Shown here: piece after piece, positions 27,661 through 36,077 of the stretch
Layout: every line of letters begins with the position of its first letter
Numbering within the stretch: position 1 is the first letter of the stretch
Assembly: GCA_009912235.1 (NCBI GenBank)
Contig: WNDS01000002.1
Location: 310,001 to 374,000 of the forward strand
Length of the DNA: 64,000 bases
Direction of reading: 5' to 3'
Origin: Stenotrophomonas maltophilia
GTDB taxonomy: Bacteria; Pseudomonadota; Gammaproteobacteria; Xanthomonadales; Xanthomonadaceae
Translations under genes and position numbers: made by a program
The notes under the pieces: model-generated
What the model saw: only the letters and a program-made list of their open reading frames with translations
Databases searched by the model: none
What the model was told of the DNA's origin: nothing

Positions 27661-29571
27661 ATGATGATCGACTCTGCCCGCTATCCCCGCCTCGCGCGCA
27701 TCCAGACCCCGGATGACATGCGCACGTTCGACGAATCCGAACTGAGGGCGGTCGCCGACGAACTGCGCGCCTACCTGATCGAATCGGTCGGCAAGAGCGG
27801 TGGCCACTTCGCCGCTGGCCTGGGCGTGATCGAACTGACCGTGGCCCTGCACTACCTGTACCAGACCCCGACCGACCAGCTGGTGTGGGACGTGGGCCAC
27901 CAGACCTACCCGCACAAGATCCTCACCGGGCGCCGCGACGAGATCCACACCGTCAAGCAGAAGGATGGCGTGGCGCCGTTCCCCAAGCGCGAGGAAAGCG
28001 ACTACGACACCTTCGGCGTCGGCCATTCGTCCACGTCCATCTCCGCGGCGCTGGGCATGGCCATCGCGCGCCAGGCCGAAGACGATGACCGCAAGATCGT
28101 GGCAGTCATCGGTGACGGCGCGATGACCGCCGGCATGGCCTTCGAGGCACTGATGCACGCCGGCGGCATGGACCCGGAGCCGAACCTGCTGGTGATCCTC
28201 AACGACAACAACATGTCGATTTCCGAGGCCGTCGGCGGGCTGACCAAGATGCTCGGCCGTGCCACCGGCAGCCGCACGCTCAACGCGCTGCGCGAAGGCG
28301 GCAAGAAGATCCTCGGCGACAAGAAGAACAACCCGGCGCGCTTCGTCAAGCGCTGGGAAGAACACTGGAAGGGCATGTTCGTGCCGTCCACGATGTTCGA
28401 GGAAATGGGCTTCCACTACACCGGCCCGATCGACGGTCACGACATGCCGGCGCTGCTGTCCACGCTGAAGACGCTGCGCGCCTCCAAGGGCCCGAAGCTG
28501 CTGCACGTGATGACCACCAAGGGCAAGGGCTACGAGCCGGCCGAGGGCGACCAGATCGGTTACCACGCGGTGGGCCCGTTCGACCCGGACAAGGGCCTGG
28601 TGGCCAAGCCCGGCGCGAAGAAGCCGACCTACACCGACGTGTTCGGCGAGTGGCTGTGCGATGCCGCCGCCGCCGAGCCGCGCCTGTATGCCATCACCCC
28701 GGCCATGCGCGAAGGCTCCGGCCTGGTGCGCTTCAGCCGCGAATACCCGCAGCGCTACTTCGATGTGGCCATCGCCGAACAGCATGCCGTGACCCTGGCC
28801 GCCGGCATGGCCACCCAGGGTGCCAAGCCGGTGGTGGCGATCTATTCCACCTTCCTGCAGCGCGCCTATGACCAGCTGGTGCATGACGTGGCCATCCAGG
28901 ACCTGGACGTGCTGTTCGCGATCGATCGCGCCGGCGTGGTCGGGCCCGACGGTGCCACCCATGCCGGCAACCTCGACCTGAGCTTCCTGCGCTGCGTGCC
29001 GAACATGGTGGTGATGGCGCCGTCCAACGAAGCCGAGTGCCGGCAGATGCTCAGCACCGGCCTGCAGTACGCCGGCCCGGCCGCGGTGCGCTACCCGCGC
29101 GGCAGCGGCACCGGCGTGGCGGCCGGCAGCGACCTGTCCACCCTGCCGATCGGCAAGGGCGAGATCCGCCTGGAGGGCAGCCGCGTGGCGCTGCTGGCCT
29201 TCGGCAGCACGCTGGCCGCCGCCGAACAGGTCGGCCGCGAGCTGGGCCTGAGCGTGGTCAACATGCGCTTCATCAAGCCGCTGGACCGTGCGCTGATGCT
29301 GGACATCGCCGCCCGCCATGCAGCGCTGGTCACCATTGAAGACAACGTGGTGGCCGGTGGTGCCGGCTCCGGGGTGGCCGAGCTGCTCAATGCCGAGGAC
29401 GTGCTGCGGCCGTTCCTGCACCTGGGCCTGCCCGACGGCTACCAGCACCACGCCAGCCGCGAGGACCTGCTGGCCGAAGCCGGTATCGACGCCGCCGGCA
29501 TCCGCGCCGCCGTGCTCAAGCGCTGGCCGGACCTGGCAGTGGGTACGCCGCCGCTCAGCGCCGCCGGCTGA
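27661..29571 (+). CDS. dxs: 1-deoxy-D-xylulose-5-phosphate synthase
   Basis: DXS condenses pyruvate and glyceraldehyde 3-phosphate, the first step of the MEP isoprenoid pathway and a feed to thiamine and pyridoxal synthesis. The 636-residue protein has the expected length. It contains the catalytic His segment [10 protein letters not shown], the thiamine-diphosphate motif [19 protein letters not shown]...LNDNNMSIS (about 153-186), the [19 protein letters not shown] catalytic Glu region (about residue 370), and the transketolase C-terminal domain with [11 protein letters not shown]. The start [20 protein letters not shown] is usual. The gene is intact. Confidence 0.97.
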   Translation: MMIDSARYPRLARIQTPDDMRTFDESELRAVADELRAYLIESVGKSGGHFAAGLGVIELTVALHYLYQTPTDQLVWDVGHQTYPHKILTGRRDEIHTVKQKDGVAPFPKREESDYDTFGVGHSSTSISAALGMAIARQAEDDDRKIVAVIGDGAMTAGMAFEALMHAGGMDPEPNLLVILNDNNMSISEAVGGLTKMLGRATGSRTLNALREGGKKILGDKKNNPARFVKRWEEHWKGMFVPSTMFEEMGFHYTGPIDGHDMPALLSTLKTLRASKGPKLLHVMTTKGKGYEPAEGDQIGYHAVGPFDPDKGLVAKPGAKKPTYTDVFGEWLCDAAAAEPRLYAITPAMREGSGLVRFSREYPQRYFDVAIAEQHAVTLAAGMATQGAKPVVAIYSTFLQRAYDQLVHDVAIQDLDVLFAIDRAGVVGPDGATHAGNLDLSFLRCVPNMVVMAPSNEAECRQMLSTGLQYAGPAAVRYPRGSGTGVAAGSDLSTLPIGKGEIRLEGSRVALLAFGSTLAAAEQVGRELGLSVVNMRFIKPLDRALMLDIAARHAALVTIEDNVVAGGAGSGVAELLNAEDVLRPFLHLGLPDGYQHHASREDLLAEAGIDAAGIRAAVLKRWPDLAVGTPPLSAAG

Positions 29572-29639
29572 CCACGCCGCGCCGGGCGTGATCGCGTGGG
29601 GCGGCGCATCCGCCTGCCCCACCCGCGCCACCACCCTGC

Positions 29640-29843
29640 TCAACCGTAGCTGATCGCCTCGACGAAGGCGCCGCTGGCCTCCACTCGCACCGCCGCACGC
29701 TGGCCGGTATCGGCAAAGTGCAGGCGTGCCAGCCTATCGGCGAAATCGAAGGCGCGCGCGCCGTCATGGAAGTCGACCGGCTCGGGCCGGTCCGGGTGCA
29801 GCACGCGCCATTGGCGCTGCTCGCATTGCAGGCGGATCAACAT
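29640..29843 (-). CDS. Small hypothetical protein
   Basis: This 67-residue frame starts MLIRLQCEQRQWRVLHPDRP and ends RVEASGAFVEAISYG, with no membrane segment. It has the look of a real small domain (alternating strands and one helix, FDFADRLARLHF) and a GGAG about 11 nt before its ATG. The arrangement resembles small DUF2188-like proteins, but this is only a resemblance. It is convergent with dxs. Confidence 0.55.
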   Translation of the reverse strand: MLIRLQCEQRQWRVLHPDRPEPVDFHDGARAFDFADRLARLHFADTGQRAAVRVEASGAFVEAISYG

Positions 29844-29990
29844 GCAGGCTCACTCCGTTGGGTAGCATGGCAGTGGGGCGCGACCGCAGGCCATGAACGG
29901 CACATGCGGTCACGGCTGCCACGATAATCAACGGCGAGCTGATTCAGTATCAGATTTCCCTGATTTACGACTCAGGACGCGCCGCGCGGT

Positions 29991-30532
29991 TCAGCGCACC
30001 TGGAACTGCCCGCGGCAGCCCCCGTCCACCCAGATGCCGCGGCTGTCCCAGCCCCAGGTCTGGCCTTCCACGCACGCCGTGCGCGATTCCTGGCGCACCA
30101 GCCGTGCATCGCGGCGGATGTTGGCGCGGCACTGGTTCCAGCGGTTGCTGTTGGAGTGGCAGCTGATCACCTGCGCCTCCTCCTGCCAGCCACCACGCAC
30201 GCGGCGGTAGTCACCGATGAACTCGGCGCGGCAGCCCTGGGTCACCCACACGCCACGGCGGGAGCCGCCCCAGTTTTCGCCTTCCACGCAGGGGTGTTGG
30301 ACAGCTGGCGGATCAGCCGCGGGCGCCCTTCCAGCGCACATTCGGTGCTGCGGCCGCCGTTGGATTCACAGCGCACGATGCCGCTGCCTTCGCCATTGCC
30401 TGCGCCATAGCCGTCACGATAGCGGTCGTAGTAGCCATCACCACCGTAGTACTGCGCCTGCGCGGTGCCTGCCACCGCCAGCAGCGGCAGCAGTGCGCAC
30501 ACCATGTAACGCCCCGCCGTTGCCTTGCCCAT
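29991..30532 (-). pseudogene. DUF3011 family exported protein, frameshifted
   Basis: The start MGKATAGRYMVCALLPLLAV and the cut site GTAQAQ form a signal peptide. A Tyr/Gly/Asp-rich spacer and the first DUF3011 repeat follow (IVRCESNGGRSTECAL, RPRLIRQLSN). At a run of four C near 30291-30294 the frame is lost after QLSNTP. It resumes in another frame as CVEGENWGGSRRGVWVTQGCRAEF and continues through the second repeat to the end, FQVR. One missing C would explain the break. DUF3011 proteins are secreted, cysteine-paired repeats of unknown function, common in xanthomonads. Confidence 0.82.
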
Positions 30533-30620
30533 CGCCTGCTCCCGAATCATGAATGGGGCAAGCATCAGCGATTGCGCGGTCCTCGCACAGAGGGTGTCGC
30601 ACTTTGCAGTTTCCCCGCAT

Positions 30621-30884
30621 TCAACTTGCCGACGCGAGGCTGACCACGTCATCGGTAGATGCAGGCGACACGGGACTTCCGGCACTGACCAGCCGCAGCA
30701 CGTCCACGCTGCTGCCCAGCGCGGCCACCCGCACCACGGCGTTGCCACCACGGCGGTGGTGGGCCTGGGCCAGCGCGACGGCGGCGTCATAGGCATCGGC
30801 GCCACGGGCCCAGGGGCCCCCGCCGCCGGCGGGGGGAGGCGTAACGAACCAGCCGTCGGCGGCCTGGGTAACGGTGACGATCAT
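30621..30884 (-). CDS. Small hypothetical protein, DUF2188-like layout
   Basis: The 87-residue frame starts MIVTVTQAADGWFVTPPP at 30884, behind a GAGG 5-6 nt upstream, and contains a helix AYDAAVALAQAHHRR followed by strands VVRVAALGSSVDVLRLV. The pattern (strand, DGW, helix, strand) resembles DUF2188 domains, without certainty. It is upstream of the disrupted DUF3011 gene on the same strand. Confidence 0.5.
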   Translation of the reverse strand: MIVTVTQAADGWFVTPPPAGGGGPWARGADAYDAAVALAQAHHRRGGNAVVRVAALGSSVDVLRLVSAGSPVSPASTDDVVSLASAS

Positions 30885-31064
30885 GGGGGACCTCATCTAC
30901 ATGCATGGGGATGCCCGATCACCGTATCGGCCCAGACCCAGCAGGCCTATCGGAAATATCCGAAAACAACCCCCCTCACCTTGCTAACCCTGTTCATTGC
31001 GTGACCCTTGTCACGTTGTCGACATGAGTTCACACTACCTTCACCAACAGGGGCCCCTTCCACG

Positions 31065-31169
31065 ATGCGCACCTATCTCACCGCGCAGTGCTCGACGCTG
31101 CTCAAGCTGTACTTTGCTGGCTGCTATATCGTCCTGATCGAAGAGCTGATCCGCGCCACGCTCAGCTGA
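31065..31169 (+). CDS. Possible 34-residue membrane peptide
   Basis: ATG at 31065 opens a short frame ending TGA at 31167-31169. The product begins MRTYLTAQCSTLLKLYF and continues into AGCYIVLIEELIRATLS, so one hydrophobic helix spans the middle, with a charged end. No good Shine-Dalgarno is seen. The codons are less GC-biased than the neighbours. It lies 114 nt before the DUF1653 gene. It may be a genuine small membrane protein or chance. Confidence 0.35.
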   Translation: MRTYLTAQCSTLLKLYFAGCYIVLIEELIRATLS

Positions 31170-31283
31170 GCGCGCGTGCTACGCCGCGCGGCCGACAGCG
31201 AACTGGCATTGAGGCAACGCCTGGCCAATACTGCCGGGCCGTGGCGCGGTCGTGCGCCATCGCCCTCTTCCGCGAGAACCTGC

Positions 31284-31517
31284 ATGAGTGACCTGACCCC
31301 GCTGCCAGCCCTGGCCCGCGGCCGCTACCGCCATTTCAAGGGCGGTCTCTACGACGCGATCGACGTGGTCCGCAGCAGCGAGACCCTGCAGCCGATGGTG
31401 CTGTACCGCGCGCTGTACGGCGAAGGTGGCCTGTGGGTGCGGCCCTACGCCATGTTCGTGGAGCAGGTGCCCGGCGCCGACGGCCCGCAGCCGCGCTTCG
31501 CGCCGTTGCCCGACTGA
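31284..31517 (+). CDS. DUF1653 domain protein
   Basis: The 77-residue protein is almost entirely a DUF1653 domain: ARGRYRHFKGGLYDAIDVVRSSET, then VLYRALYGEGGLWVRPYAMF. It is a small beta-barrel-like domain found alone or fused to other enzymes, with no established biochemical role. The ATG at 31284 gives the usual short N-terminus. Confidence 0.88.
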   Translation: MSDLTPLPALARGRYRHFKGGLYDAIDVVRSSETLQPMVLYRALYGEGGLWVRPYAMFVEQVPGADGPQPRFAPLPD

Positions 31518-31565
31518 AATGTGCTGTCCCGGCGGCGCGGTGTCGCCGGGGCGCATCGCATGCGC

Positions 31566-31588
31566 TAGAATCATACCGTCCAGTCGGT
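31566..31588 (+). promoter_or_regulatory. Possible -10 and operator in front of the tetR gene
   Basis: TAGAAT at 31566-31571 is followed by ACCGTCCAGTCGGT (31575-31588), an imperfect inverted repeat directly before the ATG at 31599. A repressor bound here would block its own transcription, as is common for TetR proteins that control an adjacent efflux gene. No clear -35 box is visible. Confidence 0.35.
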
Positions 31589-31598
31589 TTCTTTCTGC

Positions 31599-32171
31599 AT
31601 GCCCACGCCCCCCTCTCCCCACCATCGCCCCAAGGCGCCCGACGCCGTGCGCCAGGCGCTGCTGCAATCGGCCTCCGATGTCATCAGCCAGCGCGGTCTG
31701 GCCGGATTCACCGTGCAGGATGTCGCGCGCGGCGCCGGTGTCAGCAAGGGCGCGCTGTTCCATCATTTCGCCAGCAAGCAGGCCCTGCTCGATGCCGCCC
31801 TGCAGGCCGTGCTCGGCCAGTTCTGGGACCAGGTGCAGGCGCTGATGCAGGCCGACCCCGAACCGTGGGGGCGCTTCAGCCGTGCCTATGTGCGCGCCAC
31901 CTTCGACAACCTGCTCGACCCGGCCTGCGACAGCCCGGGTTTCAGCCTGGGCACCTGCTTCGATTCGGCCCTGATGACGCCGTGGCGGGCCTGGCTGCGC
32001 GCGCGCCTGGCCGAACACCCCGCCGAAACCAGCATGCCGCGCCTGCTGGCCGCACGCTGCGTGGCCGATGGCTACTGGCTGCAGGCCTACGGCACGCCCC
32101 TGCACGGGCAGCAGCGCGATGAGGCCATCGCGCTGTCGCGCGAAGCGCTGCGCCTGTGTACCCCGGACTGA
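31599..32171 (+). CDS. TetR/AcrR family transcriptional regulator
   Basis: The 190-residue protein has a TetR N-terminal helix-turn-helix (about 16-62): ALLQSASDVISQRGLAGFTV, then GVSKGALFHHFASKQALLDAA. A C-terminal ligand-binding domain of the TetR_C_6 style follows. It sits 14 nt upstream of an SMR efflux gene on the same strand and is probably the local repressor of that gene. Candidate ligands are quaternary ammonium or related cationic compounds, inferred only from the neighbour. Confidence 0.9.
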   Translation: MPTPPSPHHRPKAPDAVRQALLQSASDVISQRGLAGFTVQDVARGAGVSKGALFHHFASKQALLDAALQAVLGQFWDQVQALMQADPEPWGRFSRAYVRATFDNLLDPACDSPGFSLGTCFDSALMTPWRAWLRARLAEHPAETSMPRLLAARCVADGYWLQAYGTPLHGQQRDEAIALSREALRLCTPD

Positions 32172-32185
32172 GCCAGGAGCGCCTG

Positions 32186-32518
32186 ATGAATCCCTATGTG
32201 TATCTCGCCGTTGCGATCGTGCTGGAGGTGATTGCCACCTCGCTGCTGAAGGCGTCCGACGGCATGAGCCGGCTGTGGCCGACCGTGGGCGCACTGGCCG
32301 GTTACGGCGTGTGCTTCTATCTGCTGGCGATGACCATGAAGTCGATTCCCACCGGCATCGCCTATGCGATCTGGTCGGGCGTGGGCATCGTGTTGATCTC
32401 GTTGATCGGCCTGCTGGTGTTCAAGCAGAAACTGGACCTGCCGGCGCTGCTGGGCATCGGCCTGATCCTGGCCGGCGTGCTGGTCATCAACCTGTTCTCG
32501 CGCAGCGGCGCGCACTGA
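32186..32518 (+). CDS. Small multidrug resistance (SMR/EmrE-like) transporter
   Basis: The 110-residue inner-membrane protein has four predicted helices and the SMR hallmark membrane Glu in AIVLEVIATSLLKAS (about residues 9-23). Further family motifs are FYLLAMTMKSIPTGIAYAIWSG and GVGIVLISLIGLLVFKQKL. SMR dimers exchange protons for lipophilic cations or guanidinium. An AGGAG site lies 6 nt before the ATG at 32186, and the tetR stop is 14 nt upstream, so the two form an operon. The motif set fits EmrE/QacE-like drug exporters better than Gdx guanidinium exporters, but not decisively. Confidence 0.92.
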   Translation: MNPYVYLAVAIVLEVIATSLLKASDGMSRLWPTVGALAGYGVCFYLLAMTMKSIPTGIAYAIWSGVGIVLISLIGLLVFKQKLDLPALLGIGLILAGVLVINLFSRSGAH

Positions 32519-32542
32519 GCACGCCGCTGTCCGCACGGCGTG

Positions 32543-32716
32543 CTAGGCGACTTTCTTGGCCAGGGTCATGCCCAGCAGGAACAGCACCACCGCAATGATG
32601 ATGCCCGCCCAGAACAGGAACTTGGCGATACCCACGGCGGCGCCGGCAATGCCGCCAAAGCCGAGCGCACCGGCAATCAGCCCGATCATGGCGAAGATGA
32701 TGGCCCACTTGATCAT
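32543..32716 (-). CDS. DUF1328 small membrane protein
   Basis: The 57-residue, two-helix inner-membrane protein starts [20 protein letters not shown] and matches DUF1328 (YtjA-like). These proteins are often stress-induced; their function is unknown. AAGGA lies about 6 nt before the ATG at 32716. It is convergent with the SMR gene. Confidence 0.92.
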   Translation of the reverse strand: MIKWAIIFAMIGLIAGALGFGGIAGAAVGIAKFLFWAGIIIAVVLFLLGMTLAKKVA

Positions 32717-32827
32717 GTCGATCCTTCCCCTGTTGGGTATACATTTGGAACCCACAGGCTAGGCAGCCGCCGATGCCGGAACCGTGAACACGCCGCGCGC
32801 GCGACGTGAACATCGGCACCGGCCGTT

Positions 32828-33466
32828 TCAGCGCGGCCGGAAGCGCAGCAGCACCACCGCCAAGGCGAGGAAGATGCTGCCGGTAAGCCGGTCGAACAGC
32901 GTCTTCATCGCCGGCCGCGCCAGCGCACGCCGCAGCTTGTGGCCACCCAGTGCGTACACCGCGTACCAGAACAGTTCGCAGGCGGCGAAGGTGCCCACCA
33001 GCACGCTGTACTGCACTGCCAGCGAGCGCGCGGGATCGACGAACTGCGGCAGGAAGGCAGCAGCGAACAGCAGCAGCTTGGGGTTGCTCAGGCCGACGAA
33101 GAAGCCACCGCGGAACACACGCCAGGGGCGGTCGACCGACGCGGCCAGCACCGGCTCGCCAGGCGCCACCGCCGCCGGCACGCGGCTCTCGCGCCAGGCC
33201 TTGATGCCCAGCCAGGCCAGGTAGGCCACGCCCAGGTAGCGCAGCACTTCAAACAGCACCGGCGATGACAGCAGCAGCGCGCTCAGCCCTGCCGCCGATG
33301 CGGCCAGCACCAGCACCAGCGCCAACAGGCACCCGAGCATGGCCGCGGTGCTGCGGCGGAAGCCCAGCCCGACACTGCGGCTGAGGATGTGCAGCATGTT
33401 CGGGCCGGGCGTGCCGCACAGCACGAACACCGTCACCGTGAACAGCCACCAGGTATGCAGGGCCAC
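32828..33466 (-). CDS. LysE/RhtB family amino-acid exporter
   Basis: The 212-residue inner-membrane protein has six predicted helices and the LysE signature FVLCGTPGPNMLHILSRSV (about 15-33), followed by YLGVAYLAWLGIKAWRE and FFVGLSNPKLLLFAAAFLPQFV. The family exports basic or neutral amino acids such as threonine, homoserine or lysine; specificity cannot be read here. A GTG at 33466 is taken as the start because it puts the first helix at the N-terminus as in homologues; the longer ATG frame adds a polar, Arg-rich extension. Confidence 0.88.
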   Translation of the reverse strand: MALHTWWLFTVTVFVLCGTPGPNMLHILSRSVGLGFRRSTAAMLGCLLALVLVLAASAAGLSALLLSSPVLFEVLRYLGVAYLAWLGIKAWRESRVPAAVAPGEPVLAASVDRPWRVFRGGFFVGLSNPKLLLFAAAFLPQFVDPARSLAVQYSVLVGTFAACELFWYAVYALGGHKLRRALARPAMKTLFDRLTGSIFLALAVVLLRFRPR

Positions 33467-33611
33467 GCGATGCTCCAGGACAGACGAACCAGGTGGCCAG
33501 CATACGGCGCGCGCCTGTGCCTGCCCACGCACAGCCGGGTGCGGTGTTGATGGGTACAGCCCCCTGCCCCGCCTGTGCTTCAATCAGCCCTTGCCCGCAG
33601 CGTGGACACAC

Positions 33612-34307
33612 ATGAAGACCCTGGGACTGATCGGCGGCATGAGCTGGGAAAGCTCGGCGCAGTACTACCGCATCCTCAACGAAGAAGTGCGCCGGCGCCT
33701 GGGCGGCACCCACTCGGCGCAGGTGCTGCTGTGGTCGGTGGATTTCCAGCGCATCGAGCAGCTGCAGCACGCCGGTGACTGGGATGCGCTGGCGCGGGAG
33801 ATGGCCGATGCCGGCCGCCGCCTCCACGCCGGCGGCGCCGAGCTGCTGCTGATCTGCACCAACACCATGCACCGCCTGGCCGACGCGGTGACCGACGCCG
33901 TGCCGGTGCCGCTGCTGCACATCGCCGACCCGAACGCTGCGCGCATCAAGGCCGACGGCCTGCAGCGCATCGGCCTGCTCGGCACCGCGTTCACCATGGA
34001 ACAGGCGTTCTACCGCGGCCGCCTCGAACAGACGCATGGCCTGCAGGTGCTGGTGCCGGCGCAGGACGACCGCCAGACCGTACACCGCATCATCTACGAC
34101 GAGCTGATCAACGGTGTGGTCAGCGATGCCTCGCGCCAGGCCTATGTGCAGGTCATCCAGCGGCTGGTGGCGGACGGCGCGCAGGGCATCATCCTGGGCT
34201 GCACCGAGATCATGCTGCTGGTCGGCCAGCAGGACAGCCCGGTGCCGCTGTATGACACCACCACCCTGCATGCACTGGCCGCCATCGATGCGGCGTTGTC
34301 CGGTTGA
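33612..34307 (+). CDS. Aspartate/glutamate racemase family protein
   Basis: The 231-residue cytoplasmic enzyme is a cofactor-independent racemase of the Asp/Glu superfamily. It has two catalytic cysteines in the expected contexts: LLLICTNTMH (about residue 81) and IILGCTEIML (about residue 195). It also has the N-terminal GLIGGMSWESSAQYYR. This GGMSWESS subgroup is usually annotated as amino-acid racemase YgeA/RacD-like with broad specificity. It is divergent from the LysE exporter. Confidence 0.92.
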   Translation: MKTLGLIGGMSWESSAQYYRILNEEVRRRLGGTHSAQVLLWSVDFQRIEQLQHAGDWDALAREMADAGRRLHAGGAELLLICTNTMHRLADAVTDAVPVPLLHIADPNAARIKADGLQRIGLLGTAFTMEQAFYRGRLEQTHGLQVLVPAQDDRQTVHRIIYDELINGVVSDASRQAYVQVIQRLVADGAQGIILGCTEIMLLVGQQDSPVPLYDTTTLHALAAIDAALSG

Positions 34308-34325
34308 GGCGGGCCCGCGCTGCGC

Positions 34326-34736
34326 TCAGCCGCGCAGCACAGTGATTTCCGGGTGGCCGTCGAAGATCTCCAGCACGATGTCGAAATAGGTCGGCCCGTC
34401 CGCTTCCAGCGCCTCCAGCTGGCGCTGGATCGCCTCGGCATTGAAGTGCCCGGGCTGTGCCAGCTTCTGCTGCAGCCAGTGCCGTGTGGCGGCCACGCCC
34501 AGCGCTTCGCGGCTGCCTTCGAAGCCACGCCAGAGCAGCTGCACGGCTTGGGCGTCCTTCGCTGCCCCGTAACCGCCGTACAGCAGGTCATCGAGGGCAT
34601 CCAGGCTCGGGCCCAGCTGCCAGTCCTCGCCGGCCATGAACACGCGGTTGATCTCGGCGTAGAAGCCGGCGATGTCGTCGAAACGGGTGCCGTCCAGCGT
34701 CAACTGCAACGGCAAGGGCGCAGGCAGGGTATGCAT
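34326..34736 (-). CDS. Barstar-like ribonuclease inhibitor family protein
   Basis: The 136-residue protein matches barstar (PF01337). LTLDGTRFDDIAGFYAEINRVFM and LGPSLDALDDLLYGGYG correspond to the barstar strand-helix-loop that covers the RNase active site, and FDIVLEIFDGHPEITVLRG is the terminal strand. In classical systems the inhibitor neutralises a secreted RNase of the barnase type, but no barnase-like RNase is encoded next to it. It lies 16 nt downstream of an unknown 105-residue gene on the same strand. Confidence 0.82.
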   Translation of the reverse strand: MHTLPAPLPLQLTLDGTRFDDIAGFYAEINRVFMAGEDWQLGPSLDALDDLLYGGYGAAKDAQAVQLLWRGFEGSREALGVAATRHWLQQKLAQPGHFNAEAIQRQLEALEADGPTYFDIVLEIFDGHPEITVLRG

Positions 34737-34752
34737 GCGCCATGGTAACCGC

Positions 34753-35070
34753 TCAGCCGGCGCGGATCTCCAGCGCAGCCACCACCCACTCCAGCACCTC
34801 CTGCGAATCACACAGGAAGAACACAGCATCGCCCGGGGCGGCCGCGCTGAGCATGGTGTAGACGCTGATGGCCGCGGCGGTCTGGTTGGCCACGAACACA
34901 TCGCGCAGGTGCGGTTCGCTGCTGTGGCCGGACAGCTTGGCCAGTGCCTTGCGCGCGGCCTTGGTGGGTGCCGGCTCGGCCGCGCGGCGCAGCTCGGGGC
35001 CACGCACGCCCCAGGAAACAAACAGATGCGTGTCCTTGAAGACGGTGTCCGTAACCGGCGCGGCGGCCAT
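34753..35070 (-). CDS. Unknown protein upstream of the barstar-like gene
   Basis: From the ATG at 35070 (MAAAPVTDTVFKDTHLFVSW) the product is 105 residues. It contains VSWGVRGPELRRAAEP, VFVANQTAAAISVYTMLSA and a terminal FFLCDSQEVLEWVVAALEI, indicating an alpha/beta fold without signal or membrane segment. I do not recognise the family, and it shows none of the barnase signature residues. It is likely cotranscribed with the barstar-like gene. A longer version from 35178 is possible. Confidence 0.6.
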   Translation of the reverse strand: MAAAPVTDTVFKDTHLFVSWGVRGPELRRAAEPAPTKAARKALAKLSGHSSEPHLRDVFVANQTAAAISVYTMLSAAAPGDAVFFLCDSQEVLEWVVAALEIRAG

Positions 35071-35272
35071 CGATCCGTGGATGACGGTACTGCTGATCAA
35101 CACAACCCCCTGTGGTGGGTTTTGAGGGGCAGTGTCCCACCGACGATGGGCGTGCGACAGTGCCGTGACGGACCTCACGTTTTCGTGGGCCCGCCTTCAT
35201 GGACGGCAGCGACGGCGGAAACTTTAGCGTCATCCACGCAGGGCGTGGCGCTGCGCACGCAGGGATGCAGCG

Positions 35273-35617
35273 TCAATCTGGTCGCACGGCTGCCGCCGGC
35301 AGCAGCGGCGTGACCCGCGCATCGAGAAGCGCCATCAGAGCCGGATCCATGCAACGGTAGTCGTCGGGAACATCCAGCCAGTGCAGCGGCTTGTGCTGGA
35401 GCAGGCGCGCGAACGCGGCCTGCAAACGGTGCTGGTGCTTGGCTTCCATGACGAAGATGACATCGGCCCAGCGTATGTCCGCCGGGCTGATGGGATGGCG
35501 CGCATGTGGGCTGGTGCCAGCCGACCGCGCTGCAAAGCCAGGCCGCCGTCGCCACATGGCTTCGGCGGTCGGGCTCCGCAACTGGTTGCGACTGCAGACG
35601 AACAGCAGGTTGATCAT
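35273..35617 (-). CDS. Predicted low-molecular-weight protein tyrosine phosphatase (COG4551 type)
   Basis: The 114-residue protein starts MINLLFVCSRNQLRSPTAEA. The CSRNQLRS loop is the C(X)5R phosphatase signature with nucleophile Cys9. It continues with the subgroup pattern ARSAGTSPHARHPIS, IRWADVIFVMEAKHQHRLQ and LDVPDDYRCMDPAL, where the Asp in DVPDDY is the probable general acid. It is shorter than classical LMW-PTPs (about 150 residues), as is normal for this subgroup. Its ATG overlaps the stop of the upstream gene (ATGA, 35614-35617), so the pair is translationally coupled. Confidence 0.88.
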   Translation of the reverse strand: MINLLFVCSRNQLRSPTAEAMWRRRPGFAARSAGTSPHARHPISPADIRWADVIFVMEAKHQHRLQAAFARLLQHKPLHWLDVPDDYRCMDPALMALLDARVTPLLPAAAVRPD

Positions 35618-35814
35618 CCCTGGTCCAGTAGTTTTGCCGTGCTGAGGATCGGATAGATGAATCCCAACTGGCGCGCACGGTTCAGCTTCTCGCTGCGCAT
35701 ATACAGCAACTTCCAGTTTTTTACCGGCTTGACGGCCTGCATCGGGGCAGCGTGGTTGCAGCCGTAATGGCGCGCCCTGGCTCGACGCCAGGCGCGGGTT
35801 CTTGCAGTGTCCAT
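35614..35814 (-). CDS. Small basic protein coupled to the tyrosine phosphatase
   Basis: The 66-residue, Arg/Lys-rich frame ends with AVKPVKNWKLLYMRSEKLNR followed by ARQLGFIYPILSTAKLLDQG and overlaps the phosphatase start by 4 nt. There is no membrane segment. I do not recognise the family. The overlap argues that it is translated and may act with, or regulate, the phosphatase. Confidence 0.6.
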   Translation of the reverse strand: MDTARTRAWRRARARHYGCNHAAPMQAVKPVKNWKLLYMRSEKLNRARQLGFIYPILSTAKLLDQG

Positions 35815-35886
35815 GGTTTGTTCTCGTGGGTACCGGGTTCAGCAGCCGCGGTAACTACGAAGGTATGCAGAATATATCAACGCAAC

Positions 35887-35916
35887 AAAAAAGCCCACGC
35901 ATTGCTGCGCAGGCTT
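35887..35916 (-). terminator. Terminator of tRNA-Pro
   Basis: On the minus strand AAGCCTGCGCA pairs with TGCGTGGGCTT (11 bp, two G-U pairs) around a 4-nt loop and runs into TTTTTT. It lies 17 nt past the tRNA-Pro 3' end. Confidence 0.85.
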
Positions 35917-35932
35917 GATTGATTCATCACAG

Positions 35933-36009
35933 TGGTCGGGACGGCCGGATTCGAACCGACGACCCTCTGCCCCCCAGGCAGATGCGCTACCAGGCTGCGC
36001 TACGCCCCG
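35933..36009 (-). tRNA. tRNA-Pro (anticodon GGG)
   Basis: This is a 77-nt cloverleaf with CCA. The acceptor is CGGGGCG/CGTCCCG, the D-arm contains GCGCAGCCTGGTAGCGC, and the anticodon stem TCTGC/GCAGA carries loop CTGGGGG, giving GGG and reading CCC. The T-arm has GGTTCGAATCC. Confidence 0.95.
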
Positions 36010-36077
36010 ACTGATGCTGCGATGTTCCCGCCATCGCGGCGGGCTGTGAAGTATAGCGGATTACGCGGAAAAATGAA

